Assembly (NCBI RefSeq): GCF_932276165.1
Contig: NC_064004.1
Location: 816,001-880,000 of the forward strand
DNA: 64,000 bases
From: Plutella xylostella
Lineage: Eukaryota; Arthropoda; Insecta; Lepidoptera; Plutellidae
Direction: 5' to 3'
Shown one piece after another: positions 22,691 to 35,500 of the stretch. The translations under genes were made by a program, and so were the position numbers. The notes under the pieces are model-generated. The model was not told where the DNA came from, did no database searches, and worked only from the letters and a program-made list of their open reading frames with translations. Every line of letters begins with the position of its first letter. Position 1 is the first letter of the stretch.

Positions 22691-25600
22691 ATGTCATTTA
22701 ATAAAAAGATCAAAATGGAGTTGTGCGGGCCGTGTGTATGTTGCCTTCACGATGGCTGCTTCAAAGCTATCTGGAACAGTTACACATGGATGGGCGAGGA
22801 GGAGATATACGGCAGTATGTTGGAGCAATGCTTTGCCGTAGATGTAAGTACTTATTCTAAGAATATTAAAAACAAACAAACCGGCCTTCGTATTCTTTCC
22901 CCCAACCAAGATATTTTATCCCTACAGGCCTACAATAATATATTACAAATGAAATTACTGAGGCAAGATGATGAATTTTGATGAACCACACCACATCATT
23001 TCACATTAGCATAAGCTACCAGGCGCGGATCCAGACCTCAAAATAGGTGATGGGCAAGTCAAAAAACCGACCAAGTGCGAGTTGGACTCGCCCACTAAGG
23101 GATCCGTACAAGTCTACTTACCTTACCTGAGATAATTTTCTTTTTAATTTCATCATAATATGTACTATATCCGTGATTTTTTTCATATTTTTGGAATAAC
23201 TATTTAGCCAGCAGGGGGGGGGGACATTTGAGTCTAACAAAAATTACCACTTCAAAGCTTAATATTTCGTAAACCAATCACTGAATCAAAAAATGGTTTG
23301 AGCTTACCTGCAATATTTTTGAAAGACCTATTCAACAATATTCTCCAAAAAATCATCCCAACTTTGCGTGTCCCAAAAAAAACCCGTGAGGCAGGTACTT
23401 ATACAAAAAAATATATCTATATTTTATTTGACTACTTTGTCGGGGCCGTAAAAGACTAAACGTTTCTATGGAAAATAATTTATTTTCATCATTGAAATTC
23501 TGATTTCAGTTTCGGGCTTAGATATACCATGCTGCACATGTAGGTTTCGGCTTATTATACCCTTTTTGCAACACCCTGTATTGTTCTGAGAATTACATAC
23601 TTATGAAAACTTTTTAAAAATGAAAATCCGTGACGTTGTAAAGTTTGAATTTACTGCAGTTTTTTTCTACTTTTCAACAATTATTTACTGGATCGAAAAT
23701 AATTTATAAAATCAAAAATATTGGATGGAGGCATAATTTTGTAATAACAAAGTTTATTAAAAATAATATTTGAACTTTATTTGAATCACATGCATATTCC
23801 CTATGTGGCTTATTTTATCTGTATAGGCCGAATAGTTTTATGTTACCTAGAGCTATTTAAAAGTCTACTCATGAGCAATGAAAAGTTACACTTACAAAAT
23901 ATCGACACCAAATTAGCAATTTTTATTTTAAAAAATTAGAATTTCATCAAAATCTTAAAGTTTTTTATAATAATTACTGTATTATAAAAACTATTTGGCT
24001 TATTGAGATCAAACTAGTCTCGTTGTACTTATACGCTGTTAGCCGAAACTCACTCTAGGCATGACCGAAAATTTTATGGTTTTTGAATTCTTCAACAACT
24101 ATCCGGAGGGCTTTCGAGGTGGAAAAAAATATTTAGCATAGCCAGAAATCATCACCATCAGCATCATTATAAAAAATAGCCATACGAAAATGATAAAGTA
24201 ACGAAATTATTATATTGAAATCCCGTGGTGTGATATGGCAAGGCATTTAGGTGATGGGCATGCCCATCTTGCCCATATGGGTGGATCCGCGCCTGTAAGC
24301 TACTAATGTTAGACCTTAGTTAGACCAAGTATTAGTTATGACTTGTCAATCATCTCACTGTTTAGTTTGAAAGTATATATAGGTACGAAATAGAAAGTAT
24401 ATATAAGTATAAATAGGTACTTCTATTCAACTTAAAATTCCTTTAGGAAACCATTGGTGAAGCCAGCAAAAACAGGTGCAGATGTAGGATAGAACAACTC
24501 TTTTATTTGTCAAATATCATGACAATCTAAATTCTGTTTTGCTGCTGATTCTGCTGTGGCCCCAGGTGTTGCAATGGTGGATGCCACATGTGAAGGTGCA
24601 AAAGTGTATACACATCTACACATGTAGCATCCCACAGCAAGCAGCGTCCCTTCTTCCAGGGGATCAATGTGAGGCCATCTGGCCTTTTCCTGTTGTTTCT
24701 GCTAAGGCCCCAGGGCTCTAACATAGATGGCATATTGGACGAAACTAGGGCTCTCCAGATAATACAACTCTGTTGATTCAACAGAAAGATAAACCTAAGG
24801 TGGCCTTATCAGTAAAAGCAATCTCTTTTGGGCAACATTTGCTTGGTTGACTTGAAGAATAAATGAGAAGGTGTACTGTAAAAATATTGTAGGTAGTAAA
24901 AATTCACATACATACATAATATTTGCCATTTTGTGTTGATTATCATCATCACAACACAACCCATCATGTCCCCACTGCTGGGGCATAGGTCTCCTTCCAA
25001 TGAAGGAAGGGTTTTAGGCCTAGTCCACCACACTGGCCTAGTGCGGGTTGGTAGTTTGTGTTGATCCATGTTCTTATTTTTATCCCACATGTTCAGCTGC
25101 AAGGCATTGAGGAGATCCGTGACGGCTTCATCTGCGAGAGCTGCATCACACGGCTCCGGGACGCGTACAAGTTCAAGAACCAGGCTCTTGACTCCATCGT
25201 AAGACTACGTAAGTATTAGCTGTGCGATATTAGAGTGGTGGTAGCGTAATGGATAAGGCCTCGTCCTCTCAATTGAGAGGCTGTGGGTTCAAATCCTGGC
25301 CTGTACCAATAAATTCTTTCAATTGTGTTTTCAATTAAGGAGTTTAAGTACAATAATACCATGTGAGGAAACCTGCACATCTAGATGTGTATCCTAAGTG
25401 CATTGTATTTATTCCAAAATGGCGATATGGTTCGGACCTACCATAGTAGATGGCACCTGAAGAAGAAGAAGAAGAGAAAAAAACATCTGTGAATGACTAT
25501 TTAAGCACAGCATATCAGTCATAATCTGAAATGAAAGATAGGTAGATATTTAGATTTAATAAAACTCTTTATAGGCATTATAAAAAAAAAGAATTCTTTA

Positions 25601-28600
25601 AAAACATCATAAAAAAAATACAGAATAAACAAAATACATTGATGATTGAAACATCAGCTTTCAGCTTGTTGGTTATAGATCTACAGTCGAACTATAAAGT
25701 CCTGACAATACAGAGTGCGATTTTGCTATGACTTTTTATCATTGTCAGTTATTTACTTACTTTTACATACAGTTTTAAAATAAAGTACCGATTGATAAAG
25801 GCTGACGACCGAATGGCGTAGTGGTTAGTGACCCTGACTACTGAGCCGATGGTCCCGGGTTCGATTCCCGGCTGGGGCAGATATTTGTTTAAACACAGAT
25901 ATTTGTTTTCGGGTCTTGGATGTGCCCGTAAAATGGCAATAGGCCCGCCCCCTATTACATTGAGACTAACATAACACTCTGGCGAAAAGTGGGTGCAGCA
26001 ATGCACCTCTGCCTACCCCGCAAGGGAGTACATTAGTACAAGGCGTGAGTGCGTGTTTTTTTTTTTTTATAAAGACTTTTTAACTGTCCTTTAATAAATA
26101 AAATAGATCCATTAAATATGGTCTTTAACAATTAGTAACACTAAGAATCTACTTCCGTTTTCAGGACTTTATAGTTTTACTGTACTGAGTTAACTTTGTA
26201 TCTGTTTCCTTCAGAGAATGGGTCGGGCCCCCGCGAGGACAGCGGCTCCGTGCGCTCGGAGTCCGACGAGTACTATGAGGTGGAGTTCCTGGAGGATGAC
26301 TTTGATGGTTTGTTCTATGTTTTAGGGCCACTTGCACCAACATATTAAATCTAGATTTAGTGTTAAATCTCGATTTAGTGACTGACGTTTCTTAAATCGA
26401 GATTTGACATTAAATCTAGATTTAGTGTCAAATGTCGATTTAAGAAACGTCATTCCAAATAAAATTTGACCCTAAATCGAGATTTAACACTAAATCTAGA
26501 TTTAATGTTTCTGCAAGTGGCTTTTAATTCCTGCGGCCGCTACACGGGTTCGGTATCGACGTCGATAAATTGCATCAATTGCTGCGTTGTATTTATGGCA
26601 AATGGCGATACGTTGATAATGAACCCGTGTAGCGGTTCCTTCCTACTACCTATTACAATGTACACCATCGTTCTTACGGTGAAGGAAAACAAGGTGAGGA
26701 AACCTGCACATCTAGATTCTAGATGTGTACCCTAAGTGCTCATTAGAAAATTTATAGGACGTTTTAACTATTAAACTGTTTTTTCCCTCTCTAACATATT
26801 ATTCTTTGTCAGAGAGGGACAAAACTGTTCAATATAATTTTTAACATCAAACTTTATGCTCTGCCGCTGTTTCACGGGTTCGTTATCACGTCAATATATC
26901 GAGATTCGCCATAAATATGTCACTGGAGAAATTTGCATTGAAGGAGTTTCTCGACGTCGATAACAGGCCCGTGCCGCGGCACAGAGACACTTGTCTCTCT
27001 TGTTAACTGTACTTACATAAAAATCCAACTACCCACAGAGGTGGAGGTGAAGGAGGAGCGCATCGAGCGGCCGCCTCAGAAGAAGGACACCGCGGGCAAG
27101 CCCAGCGGCAAGCGGAACAAACACTTGGGTAAGTAATTTAATAATGAAATAAAGTTTAGTTGCAGCAAAAAGTAGAAAATCTGAACAAAAACTTCCAAAT
27201 AAAATAGTTATAACCTAAGCAACGTTAAGAACCCCCAAATATTTATCACTAAAAGTCGCATCACTTTTGAACGGCTATGCCGATTTTGATAAAATATGGC
27301 TTAAAACACCCTGGGTAACATTAGGTACCTATTACTTCACCTAAAAAAATAAAAATCGGTTCAGCCATTTGGGAGCTACGCTACCACAGACAGATACACA
27401 CACACACGTTAATAAACTTATATCCGCTTTCTCGAGTGGAAACTTTGTACATATCCTCTTGATAGAGATGACTATTTAAATCTAACCAGCCTAGATATTG
27501 AGTAATTTGGAGCAGCAAGCCTGGGTGTTGCAATAGCTGAGATAGACGCTCTGTAGGTCAAAAAAGTTGGGTTGTCTTACTCATCACTGACTCCTCTCCA
27601 CAGGCGATTTCGTCGAAGAGGTGGAGATCAAGAAGATCTCGAACAAGCCGCGGCTCTACAGCATCAGCGCCAGCGCCGGCAGCGACTCCATCAAGAACGA
27701 GTACCTCGCGCTCTGTGAGTATAATATCTATCAAATGCTGCTAGCCTAGCACGGTGCGCAAGACGCGACAAAAGTTTTCCGTCGCCTTCGCTCTCGAAGC
27801 TGCGCAATGTGGTAACTTGGCGTGCGCGTCTTGCGCGACCAGAAGGGCTAGCACGGGGCGCCATTAAGTCACGACAAGTAAGTTTATCGAGCTCTCTCTT
27901 GGGGCTGCGCAATGTTATTGAGCCCGATACAAAACAGAACTTATGTCACATCTTATTGCGCCCCGTGCTAGCCCTTCTGGATGAGTGCATCCTAACTATC
28001 CTAACTAATATTATAAATGCGAAAGTAACTGTGTCTGTCTGTCTGTCTGTCTGTTACTCTTTCACGCCAAAACTACTGAACGGATTTGAATGAAATTTGG
28101 TATACATACGGTCTAGACCCTGGGAAAGAACAAATTCTACTTTTTATCCCGGAATTCCCACGGGAAAACTTTTTAAGGCGAAGCGAAGCGCGCGGGAACA
28201 GCTAGTAAGATATAAATTGGTCACACTGAAATAACCTGCAAAAGAGTAATGAGTTGTATGAAACAAATTTTCTAGTGTGAATAGTTTATCTTTAGGTATA
28301 TCGTAGGCATCGCATGTAACGAATTGTCATAAATGCATGCGAAACGGCGTCGGCAATGCCAAATTTAAATAAATTCACACTAGTGCGTCCACTTCATATT
28401 CGGATTCAGTATGCGTCCTTTGTGTACGATATCGATAGATGGACGCTTACCTTTAGTGTTTTTATTATAGCTACTGCACCTTCCTCCATTAAATAAACTA
28501 TTAATTTTTGAACAAATACTTATACTTATTTTTATTTCCCAGACAACACCGAACGGAACGCAGCCAACCACCAAATATTCGTTGACGAGATCAAAAATAT

Positions 28601-29600
28601 CCTCCTACACACTAACGCTGTCCCATTCAAGACCGTCACCCAATACTACCACTGCGCTTACTGCAAGACCAGATTCGACGACCCAGAAGAACTAAGACCA
28701 CACGTGAACGACACACACATCACTGAACGAATCAATGCTGTCTCAGAAATCACCAAACCAAGCTCTATAAATGAAACCTTCAAGCTAGACATCAAGGATT
28801 TGCAGTGCACCGTTTGCAACGTTGAAGTCACTTGGCCAAATCTGTTCCAACATCTTGAGGATGTACATCAGACGGTGTTCACTAAAGCCAAGCAGAGGAT
28901 TATACCGTTCATTTTAAGGAAAGAAGGTGGAGCGTGCTGTTTATGCGAAGAAACATTCCCAAACTACGGAGCGCTGGATAAACACATGAACACACATTTG
29001 CAGAACTTTGTCTGTCCGGATTGTGGTCTCCCGTTCCTGTCTTACAAGCGGTTCTCAAAGCATGCATTAAAACATGTGACCGGAGAGTATCCGTGCCACA
29101 TCTGTGGCAAAGTGTTCCCGATAGAGGAATACAAGAAGAAACACTTTGACACGGTTCACATGAAGCTTACAACTGCCCAATGCAAGCATTGTCCGGAGAA
29201 ATTCGCGTCCTACTACGCTAGACATGTGCATTCCATAGAGAAACATCCGAGCACAATCAAATACATCAACTGCGAGCTATGTGACAAAGTGTTTGACTGG
29301 AAACCGCATTACTTAGCCCACAAGCGCAAGGACCACCTGAAAGAGCGAAACTACGAGTGTACACTATGCGATTTACAATTCTTCAGTCTGAACGACTATA
29401 AACGCCACTTGTTAATGCATACAGGGGTAAAGGAGCACCAGTGCGATGTTTGCAAGAAGATGTTTGTGACTAAGCAAGTTCTGAAGGCTCATATAAACAA
29501 GGTCCACACGGCTGCGGACTGCTCGCTGCTGGTGCACACGCGCAAGAAGCGACCCCCGCTTCAGCCCAGGAAGTCGAAGAGGCTGGAGACGAAGAATTGA
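22691..29600 (+). CDS. ZF4: ZAD and C2H2 zinc-finger protein, 538 aa
   Basis: Six exons: 22691-22843, 25097-25208, 26215-26307, 27039-27128, 27604-27714 and 28543-29600, total 1617 bp in frame. ZAD: CGPCVCC and YTWMGEEEIYG in exon 1, FICESCITRLRDAYKF in exon 2. Three short linker exons follow: acidic (ESDEYYEVEFLEDD), mixed (EVEVKEERIERPP) and serine-containing. The exon 3 donor is GTTTGT, weaker than the rest. The last exon has nine C2H2 fingers (YHCAYCKT to HQCDVCKKMF) and a basic tail (RKKRPPLQPRKSKR). The finger entry motif is NAVPFK. Intron 1 holds a complete hAT element; later introns are full of foldback elements. A possible poly(A) signal is AATAAA near 31222. Confidence 0.9.
23020..24295. 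mobile_element. Non-autonomous hAT element in ZF4 intron 1
   Basis: The 1276-bp element starts CAGGCGCGGATCCA and ends TGGATCCGCGCCTG. It is flanked by the 8-bp duplication TAAGCTAC (23012-23019 and 24296-24303), as expected for hAT. No transposase frame. Bases 23060-23105 (GACCAAGTGCGAGTTGGACT) resemble the end of the repeat nested in the mariner at 47773-48326. Bases 23525-23580 are the right end of the GGGTGTTGCAAAAAGGG MITE family, so other repeats have landed inside. Confidence 0.9.
24940..25055 (+). mobile_element. LINE fragment
   Basis: CACTGCTGGGGCATAGGTCT and CCTTCCAATGAAGGAAGG match 16400-16760. It ends about 40 bp before ZF4 exon 2. Confidence 0.55.
25232..25480 (+). mobile_element. 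tRNA-derived SINE
   Basis: The head has GTGGTAGCGTAATGGATAAG (A-box-like) and GTGGGTTCAAATCCTGGCC (B-box-like). The body has GTGAGGAAACCTGCACATCT, shared with the other SINE families here, and a GAA-repeat tail. The head does not fold as a working tRNA. It lies in ZF4 intron 2. Confidence 0.7.
25804..26070 (+). mobile_element. tRNA-derived SINE, second family
   Basis: Starts GACGACCGAATGGCGTAGTG, with B-box GGGTTCGATTCCCGGCTGGG, then a body with CTGCCTACCCCGCAAGGGAG and a T-rich end. The same head is joined to a different body at 40357-40605, and a reverse piece lies at 31715-31803. Confidence 0.75.
26325..26524. repeat. Foldback MITE, AAATCTAGATTTA family
   Basis: Starts GGGCCACTTGCACCAAC and ends GTTTCTGCAAGTGGC. 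The inside alternates AAATCTAGATTTA and TAAATCGAGATTT in both directions. It starts 17 bp after ZF4 exon 3. Confidence 0.65.
26532..26636. repeat. Foldback element, copy 1
   Basis: CCGCTACACGGGTTCGGTAT at the left is mirrored by GAACCCGTGTAGCGG at the right, with CGACGTCGATA inside. A relative is at 26863-26981. Confidence 0.6.
26863..26981. repeat. Foldback element, copy 2
   Basis: GCCGCTGTTTCACGGGTTCG and GTTATCACGTC at the left are mirrored, with changes, by GACGTCGATAACAGGCCCGT at the right. It is related to 26532-26636 and lies in the same ZF4 intron. Confidence 0.55.
27240..27410 (+). repeat. Interspersed insect repeat
   Basis: CACTTTTGAACGGCTATGCC, AAAATCGGTTCAGCCATTTG and CACAGACAGATACACACAC follow the pattern of a very common lepidopteran repeat. 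Its class is uncertain. Confidence 0.45.
27839..27980. mobile_element. Small MITE with 23-bp perfect inverted repeats
   Basis: Bases 27839-27861 (CCAGAAGGGCTAGCACGG...) and 27958-27980 are perfect inverted copies. A related CTAGCACGGTGCGCAAGACG lies just left at 27745, so the element may be nested in an older copy. Confidence 0.6.
27995..28207 (+). repeat. Interspersed repeat ending in GGGAACAGCTAGT
   Basis: Starts near ATTATAAATGCGAAAGTAAC with a (TGTC)n run, then CTGAACGGATTTGAATGAAA, and ends AAGCGCGCGGGAACAGCTAG. Reverse pieces lie at 21245-21320 and 34258-34340. Confidence 0.55.
28282..28452. repeat. Interspersed element, same family as 9560-9745
   Basis: Contains TTGTCATAAATGCATGCGAA, as at 9609, then TTCACACTAGTGCGTCCACT and GGACGCTTACCTTT. 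It lies in ZF4 intron 5, about 90 bp before the finger exon. Borders are approximate. Confidence 0.4.
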
Positions 29601-29636
29601 GGCTGAGGAACTGTTTCGATTGAGGAGGATTACTCT

Positions 29637-29954
29637 ACGGGGTGTTGCAAAAAGGGTTAACAAACGCCAACGAACGGGTTTCGTTGACCTCTGTTGCTGC
29701 AATCTGCCCTGTATTATGTATGATAAATATCCATCGTTGGGCGTTCGTTGGGCCGGTCTGTACGCAGCTTAAGCCGAGGGGGGGTGACTCAGGGGATCAT
29801 CCTGAAAAAGTTCTTTATAGAAACTTTGTTGGTCACGTGACTTTTTGCTATGTTTTTTTTTGCGATTTTCCAAAACTCGTAGAACAAAAGTTGTTAAGGA
29901 TGACGATGAGTTACCCCCTTTCGGCTTAGTATACCCTTTTTGCATCACCCTGTA
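29637..29954. mobile_element. MITE, GGGTGTTGCAAAAAGGG family
   Basis: Left end ACGGGGTGTTGCAAAAAGGG and right end CCCTTTTTGCATCACCCTGT, about 318 bp. It begins 37 bp after the ZF4 stop, so it is likely part of that 3' UTR. Relatives: 19813-19940, 23525-23580, 39545-39645, 41775-41852 and 54291-54476. Confidence 0.75.
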
Positions 29955-30140
29955 TACTTACGAAAAACGAAAGAACGAGAGCTGTCGTGCAATCGGCACG
30001 TTTGATACAACCAGTTGCCCGAGCACAGGATTCGAAACCTCCGTTTACGTTGCGTATCGTCAAATGTCACTGTCAAAATGTAAGGCAAATTTGTTAGTTC
30101 CAAAAGTGGCATTTGTTTTTTCCATGTTAGGTAGAATTTC

Positions 30141-30233
30141 ACCAAACGCTAAACGTATTTAGTAGCCTGTCATACGACGTCAGTTGGTACAAAATGTATT
30201 AAAAATTTCATTTAAATACGTTTAGCGTTTGGT
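30141..30233. repeat. Foldback element with 21-bp perfect arms
   Basis: Bases 30141-30161 (ACCAAACGCTAAACG...) and 30213-30233 are exact inverted copies around 51 bp. Likely a MITE. Confidence 0.55.
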
Positions 30234-30470
30234 AAAAGCGACCCTTCGTGTAGATTCGAAAATAGTATCGAATCCTATGCTCGCGCCTCAGATATAGTCG
30301 TGGTGCCAGCAGCCCTCCGAAACTTTGTTTTTCGTCTTATAGAGTGACCAAAGTCACCATTCGTGCGTTGTGTCGACGTCGCTGTCATATATTTTTATGA
30401 CCGTTGATGATCGTTCCTATGGAATGACGCGACGCAACGCACCAATGGGGCCTCACGCTAAGGGTGCCTA

Positions 30471-30607
30471 TCCACCAGACATATATGCTATGCAGCTATG
30501 CTGCGAAGATTTCAAAAGTATGTGGTCCAATGAATATGGTTAGTACCTATGTATCACCATCATCCATAGCAACGTAGCATAGCATATCTATGGTGGAAAA
30601 GCACCCT
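30471..30607. mobile_element. Small MITE with TA-flanked ends
   Basis: Starts AGGGTGCCTATCCACCAGAC and ends GGTGGAAAAGCACCCT. Inner arms are TATGCTATGC and GCATAGCATA. TA lies on both sides, as for mariner-like MITEs. Confidence 0.55.
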
Positions 30608-31714
30608 TAGGCAGTCAGCTAAAGGACCAGCATGTTCACTACAAAAGCAAGAGTCTATGTTTTGGTAAACTCGTTTTTAACCCTTTGGTGTGTTTTGTTT
30701 TCTTTTATTATTTTAAGGATTAGGCATAGAGAATAGAGATACAATGTATCACGGATTAGGTAGGATATAAAAAAAGATTTTGGTCATTTTGTGTACATTG
30801 CTTTCAAAAAGCTTGTTGTCTATTGAGAGAAAACATGTTTTGCCTTATATTAAAAGTAGTTAAATGATGGATTGATAGTTGATGAAATGCATTATCGTTC
30901 CATGTTAAAAAAAACTGTATTGACATAAGGAATATACATGAACTTGATAAATATATGATTATGGTTAATTAATTTTGCTTATATAATATTGCAATAGAGA
31001 GTTTGGTATATTTTTATTTATGTGTAAATAGTTATGACATACACTACTTTGATTTGTCAAATGTAATAAAGACTTTGGAAAGAAATGGACTAGCTTTGTG
31101 GACTGTCACCTCAAGCTGTGTCGTGATTGGTTGGTTAAAATTTACTTTCTATAAGGTTTTCTATGTTCTAACCCAATGTTCCAAAACGTTTTAGTTATAA
31201 TATTATTGTTAAGAACAAAGCTAAATAAATAAACTTGTACTTTTTAATGATGATGTTTTATTCATATTATAAAATACAAACCATTTTATTGCTCTTGAGG
31301 TCGCGTAATTTGACTTAGTAGGTACGACGCAAATTTATAAATATCAAGACCCGAGTACAAATATTTGTGTTCGGTACCGACGAACACTTTTATATTTGTA
31401 TGTGGGTAGGTTCTTTTATTTTTGACAGTCTACTCAGTCGTTGGCAGCCTCTCGTCGGGTTATCTGCTCTTGTATTTCGGCGCGGTCTCGATATTCGCAA
31501 TATTTGTATTTTCGGTTAAATATTACCAGCTGCTATTAGGCATTATATTTGTGTATACGATTATAAGTGGACATGTGATTTTGTGTGTGAGAACCTCAAG
31601 ATTAAAACGGATTACTCAAGCATCGGGAGGGCCCTCCACGCCGAGCTTTGGACCTTGAACCATCACGTGAGCAAAAACCTATATAATATTTATTTTATTA
31701 AATATATTTATCCA

Positions 31715-31803
31715 ACAATTTGTGTTTAAACAAATGTCTGCCCCAGCCGGGAATGGGACCTTCGGCATTCGACTAACCACTACGCCATTCGACCGTCGAC
31801 TTG
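31715..31803 (-). mobile_element. SINE head fragment
   Basis: CTGCCCCAGCCGGGAATGGG and ACTAACCACTACGCCATTCG are the reverse of the tRNA-like head at 25804. Confidence 0.6.
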
Positions 31804-32559
31804 AGTCGACCATGAGTCACTGTTAACAGATGGCAGCACGCGTAGGGTACCTACCACGTACCTACCTATATACATCTCGCTTTGATAATATTTTAACTAA
31901 ATCAATATACCTACCAGCCACGCACCGTTAGAGTGAGCACCCATTGGTTCGTTGCGCCCGCATCCGTCATTTGACGGTTTCTGTGGCACGCGTCAAAAGG
32001 TTCAAGCATGATGAAGCATGAGCAGTATGAGCAATCCGCTGCCTGCGGCCGCCACCACGCGTCATACGACTTTTATTTGGTTCTCTTTCTATGTACCTAC
32101 TTGGTAATAATTGGTATAGCCAGTATAAACCATCGTCTTCTTTTCCTCTTCATTCAAGTACCTAGTAAGTAGTTAAGTAGTAAAAATTAAATAGCCGAGA
32201 CTAAACTCATCCTGAACAATCAAAAGACGTGTGATCGGTTGGTTGAGGACCAACTGCGTGTGCATATTACATAATAACGAACGTCCACGGATAATGGACT
32301 TTGCCCACCGCCCCGTAGCCTGGCGTCATCGTCGTGGTCGTAACAGAAAGAGGCCAAAATAAATAATAATTCTTCTGGTGTTTAGACTTCACACAGACAA
32401 AAAAAAAACATTTTGACAGCAAATTCTGATATTTCTTATCTGTGAATTACTCTTCATCTTCACTGATATTACATACTCTATGCTTCACTGTATTTGTTGT
32501 GATGATTTTGTGATCATCCTTTTCCACCTTTAACTTATACTTAGCAGCTATATTCAGCC

Positions 32560-35500
32560 ATGGAAGGTGCGAGACAGCGGCGCGACATCCTGACGCGCGG
32601 CGCGTGCCGCTGCTGCGCGGCCGCCGGCTACCACCGCGAGCTGATGAAGGAGTATAACTTCGAAGGGAACCGAGAGGTTTATGCAGAGATATTCATGGAG
32701 TGCTTCAATATTAATGTGAGATTATTGTACTACTCGTGTGAATTAACTATGCACCTGGCCAGGAAGAACCAGGGGTCACGCTGGGTACGCCAAAGCTAGT
32801 TAATATGACCTCTGGTTTTTATCAGTCAGATGTACAGTCAATTCTATTATTCTAGACACTTTTATGGCAAAAGGAGCAGACCCAGCTATGTATGCTTTAT
32901 AGTACAGCCTCGCTAATCTATAAAAAACATGTTTCAACTTCTCTATAGGAGATCAATCATAGCCATAAGGCCAACTATTATTTATTATAATTTATTGTCT
33001 GTTTTGTGATTTTGGTGACTAGTAAAGACAATTCTATGTCCCTTTCTAGGCCACCATTCAACTTGCAACCATGAATCTAATTCTAAAATATCCTACGTTC
33101 TAGCTGGACACACACAACACAAGCAACCTCATCTGCTCGTCGTGCATCCACCGGTTGCGCGACGCCAACAGCTTCCGCGAGATGGTGCTGGCGGGGCAGC
33201 GCGCACTGCAGGACGTGGACCCGCTGCAGCGCGGGGAGTTCGCTCAAGGTACAGTTCTGATTACATAAGTTGACCACCATTTACAGAAACTATGGAGGAG
33301 CGAAGGTTTTGCCACTGCTTAATTGGTAGGCAACTTTACATTACATAACAAACAAAATGATCTGTAGAATCAGTACTGTTAGGCTTGAATGAGTAACATT
33401 TTGTTGTTGACTATGTCATAATCCCCAACAATCAAAAGGCTGGTACATTCATTAATTACATGATAGATTACAAGCTTTTCACCATTTTGGAGTGACCATA
33501 CATTTAGGGTGACTTGCACAAGAAGCTTAAATCTAGATTTAGTGTTAAATCTCAATTTATGACCTAAATTTGTATGAACTGGCGTTTCTTAAGCCGAGAT
33601 TTGACATTAAATCTAGATTTAAGATTCTTGTGCAAGTCGCCCTTAGTATCTAGATGTACAAGTTTTCTCACAATGTTTTCCTTTACCTTTAGGTACTTTA
33701 AGAGGTACTTTAATATAGGTATAATTATTGTACTTACAATCCCTTATTTCTATATGTATGTATAACCACCAGGTTTATTTATACATAATTTTTCACTGTG
33801 CTTGGCGACCATACTTTTGTTGGTAAGTTGTTTCTGTAAAATAAACTTAATCTTGTATTTCCAGTGGTGAACCTGCTCAATGACGGCGATGAGGTGGTGG
33901 TGAAGGTGGAGGAGGTGAAGACAGAGTGCCGGAGCGAAGATGATGATGATGATGATTATGTGCCTGATGATAATGGGGACTACGGGGGTGAGATAATGTT
34001 ACTTGCCAATATTTTTTTGCGTCATTTGTATCCTCATATATCTAATAATGTACGGTTAAGGTATGGTCCACTTTTCGGCATTGTAGGAAACCAGTATTCT
34101 TTGTATATAATTCACACAAGTGCGTCCACTTCATCGGCATTGCCGAGTGCCGACACGGTTTTTCCATACATTGGACTCCAGCCTCCAGGTGGACGCTAAC
34201 CTTTGATAAGAAATTAGAATACATACTTGGCAGTTGATAAATTGAAGATTTTATGGTACACTAGCTGTTCCCGCGAGCTTCGTCTCGGCTTAAAAAGATT
34301 TCCCGTGGGAATTCCGTGATAAAAAGTAGCATATGACTAGATCTCAGCTAAATCCTTACCAACCCTTTCGCCTTTATATTCTATTCTATTCTATTCTCTG
34401 TGGGGGTGTTAGTACCTGCACCTGGCTCTCTCGAATGGAACCTTTGTGCATATCCCCAAGGTCTAAACTGCCTTCCTAAGCTTGGACCATTTCCACACCA
34501 CGCTGGTCCACTGCGGGTTGGTGGGTTCACATATCTAGATGTGCTAGATCTAGATATGCAGGTTTCCTCACGATGTTTTCCTTCACCGTAAGAGCGATGG
34601 TATACATTGTACTTAAGTTAAAAGAACTCATTGGTACATGTCAGCGCCGGGATCGAACCCGTATCTTTGGCGTGAGAAGCGGGCGCTTACCCGACTGAGC
34701 TACCACCGCTCCTATGCCTTTATATTATAATAGAGGTATTCTCATGAACTATCGTATTGTATGTATTCCAGACCCCCCCTCCTCCCCGCCGCCGTCCCCC
34801 GACGCGCGCGAGGCGGCGCTCCTGTCCCGCTACCCCGGGGCCACGCTGCGGCCGCGCGCGCCGCCGGGGTTCCTGCAGCACTGCCACAGGCTTAGAGGTG
34901 GGTGGTATGATTGTGTGATACACTCACGAGCAATGAAGAAGATCCAGTGACACAATCGCTGCTTCGGAAGCACGTTCTGACCATTCATGTCGGTCCTTTA
35001 AAGACTCAAATATGTCAAATAAATATGTATTTACTGACAAGTAGTTAAATTATATTATATTACTTTGATATTATGATGTGTTTTCTCGTACAAGACTTAA
35101 AGATTAAACGCGTTTTTCCAACAATCATGTTTTTCGATAATATGAAAGCAGCGATACAACCAACTTTTTAAGGAACTTTTTCATTGATCGTGAGTGTATT
35201 ATGTTACCTTTCTTCTGGTTAGTGACAGTTAGTGTAGAAGTATTTTATTGTTTTACAATTTTATCCTCACACAATAATTTGCCTTTGTTCCAGATAAGAT
35301 CATAACAGCGAGGGACGTGGAAAAAATACTCATAGAACAAGAATCAATGGCCGCGAAGCTCGACATTTCATCAAACTACATAACAGAGAAACGAGCTCAC
35401 ATAATTAACATATCGACTATGATTGAAAACTCAAATGTAACGCCTTTTCGCAGCAAAACCACTCACGGCTACCCATGTTTCTACTGTAGGAAGGCCTTAG

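Larger units (their letters stand above)
29955..32559. other. ZF4 to ZF5 intergenic region
   Basis: No gene seen. It holds the two small elements at 30141-30233 and 30471-30607, a SINE piece at 31715-31803, and candidate poly(A) signals for ZF4 near 31064 and 31222. The ZF5 promoter should lie left of 32560. Confidence 0.45.

Noticed and set aside
30640..31240. Additional exon of ZF4 after the stop
   Set aside because: No finger or other domain in any frame; treated as 3' flank.
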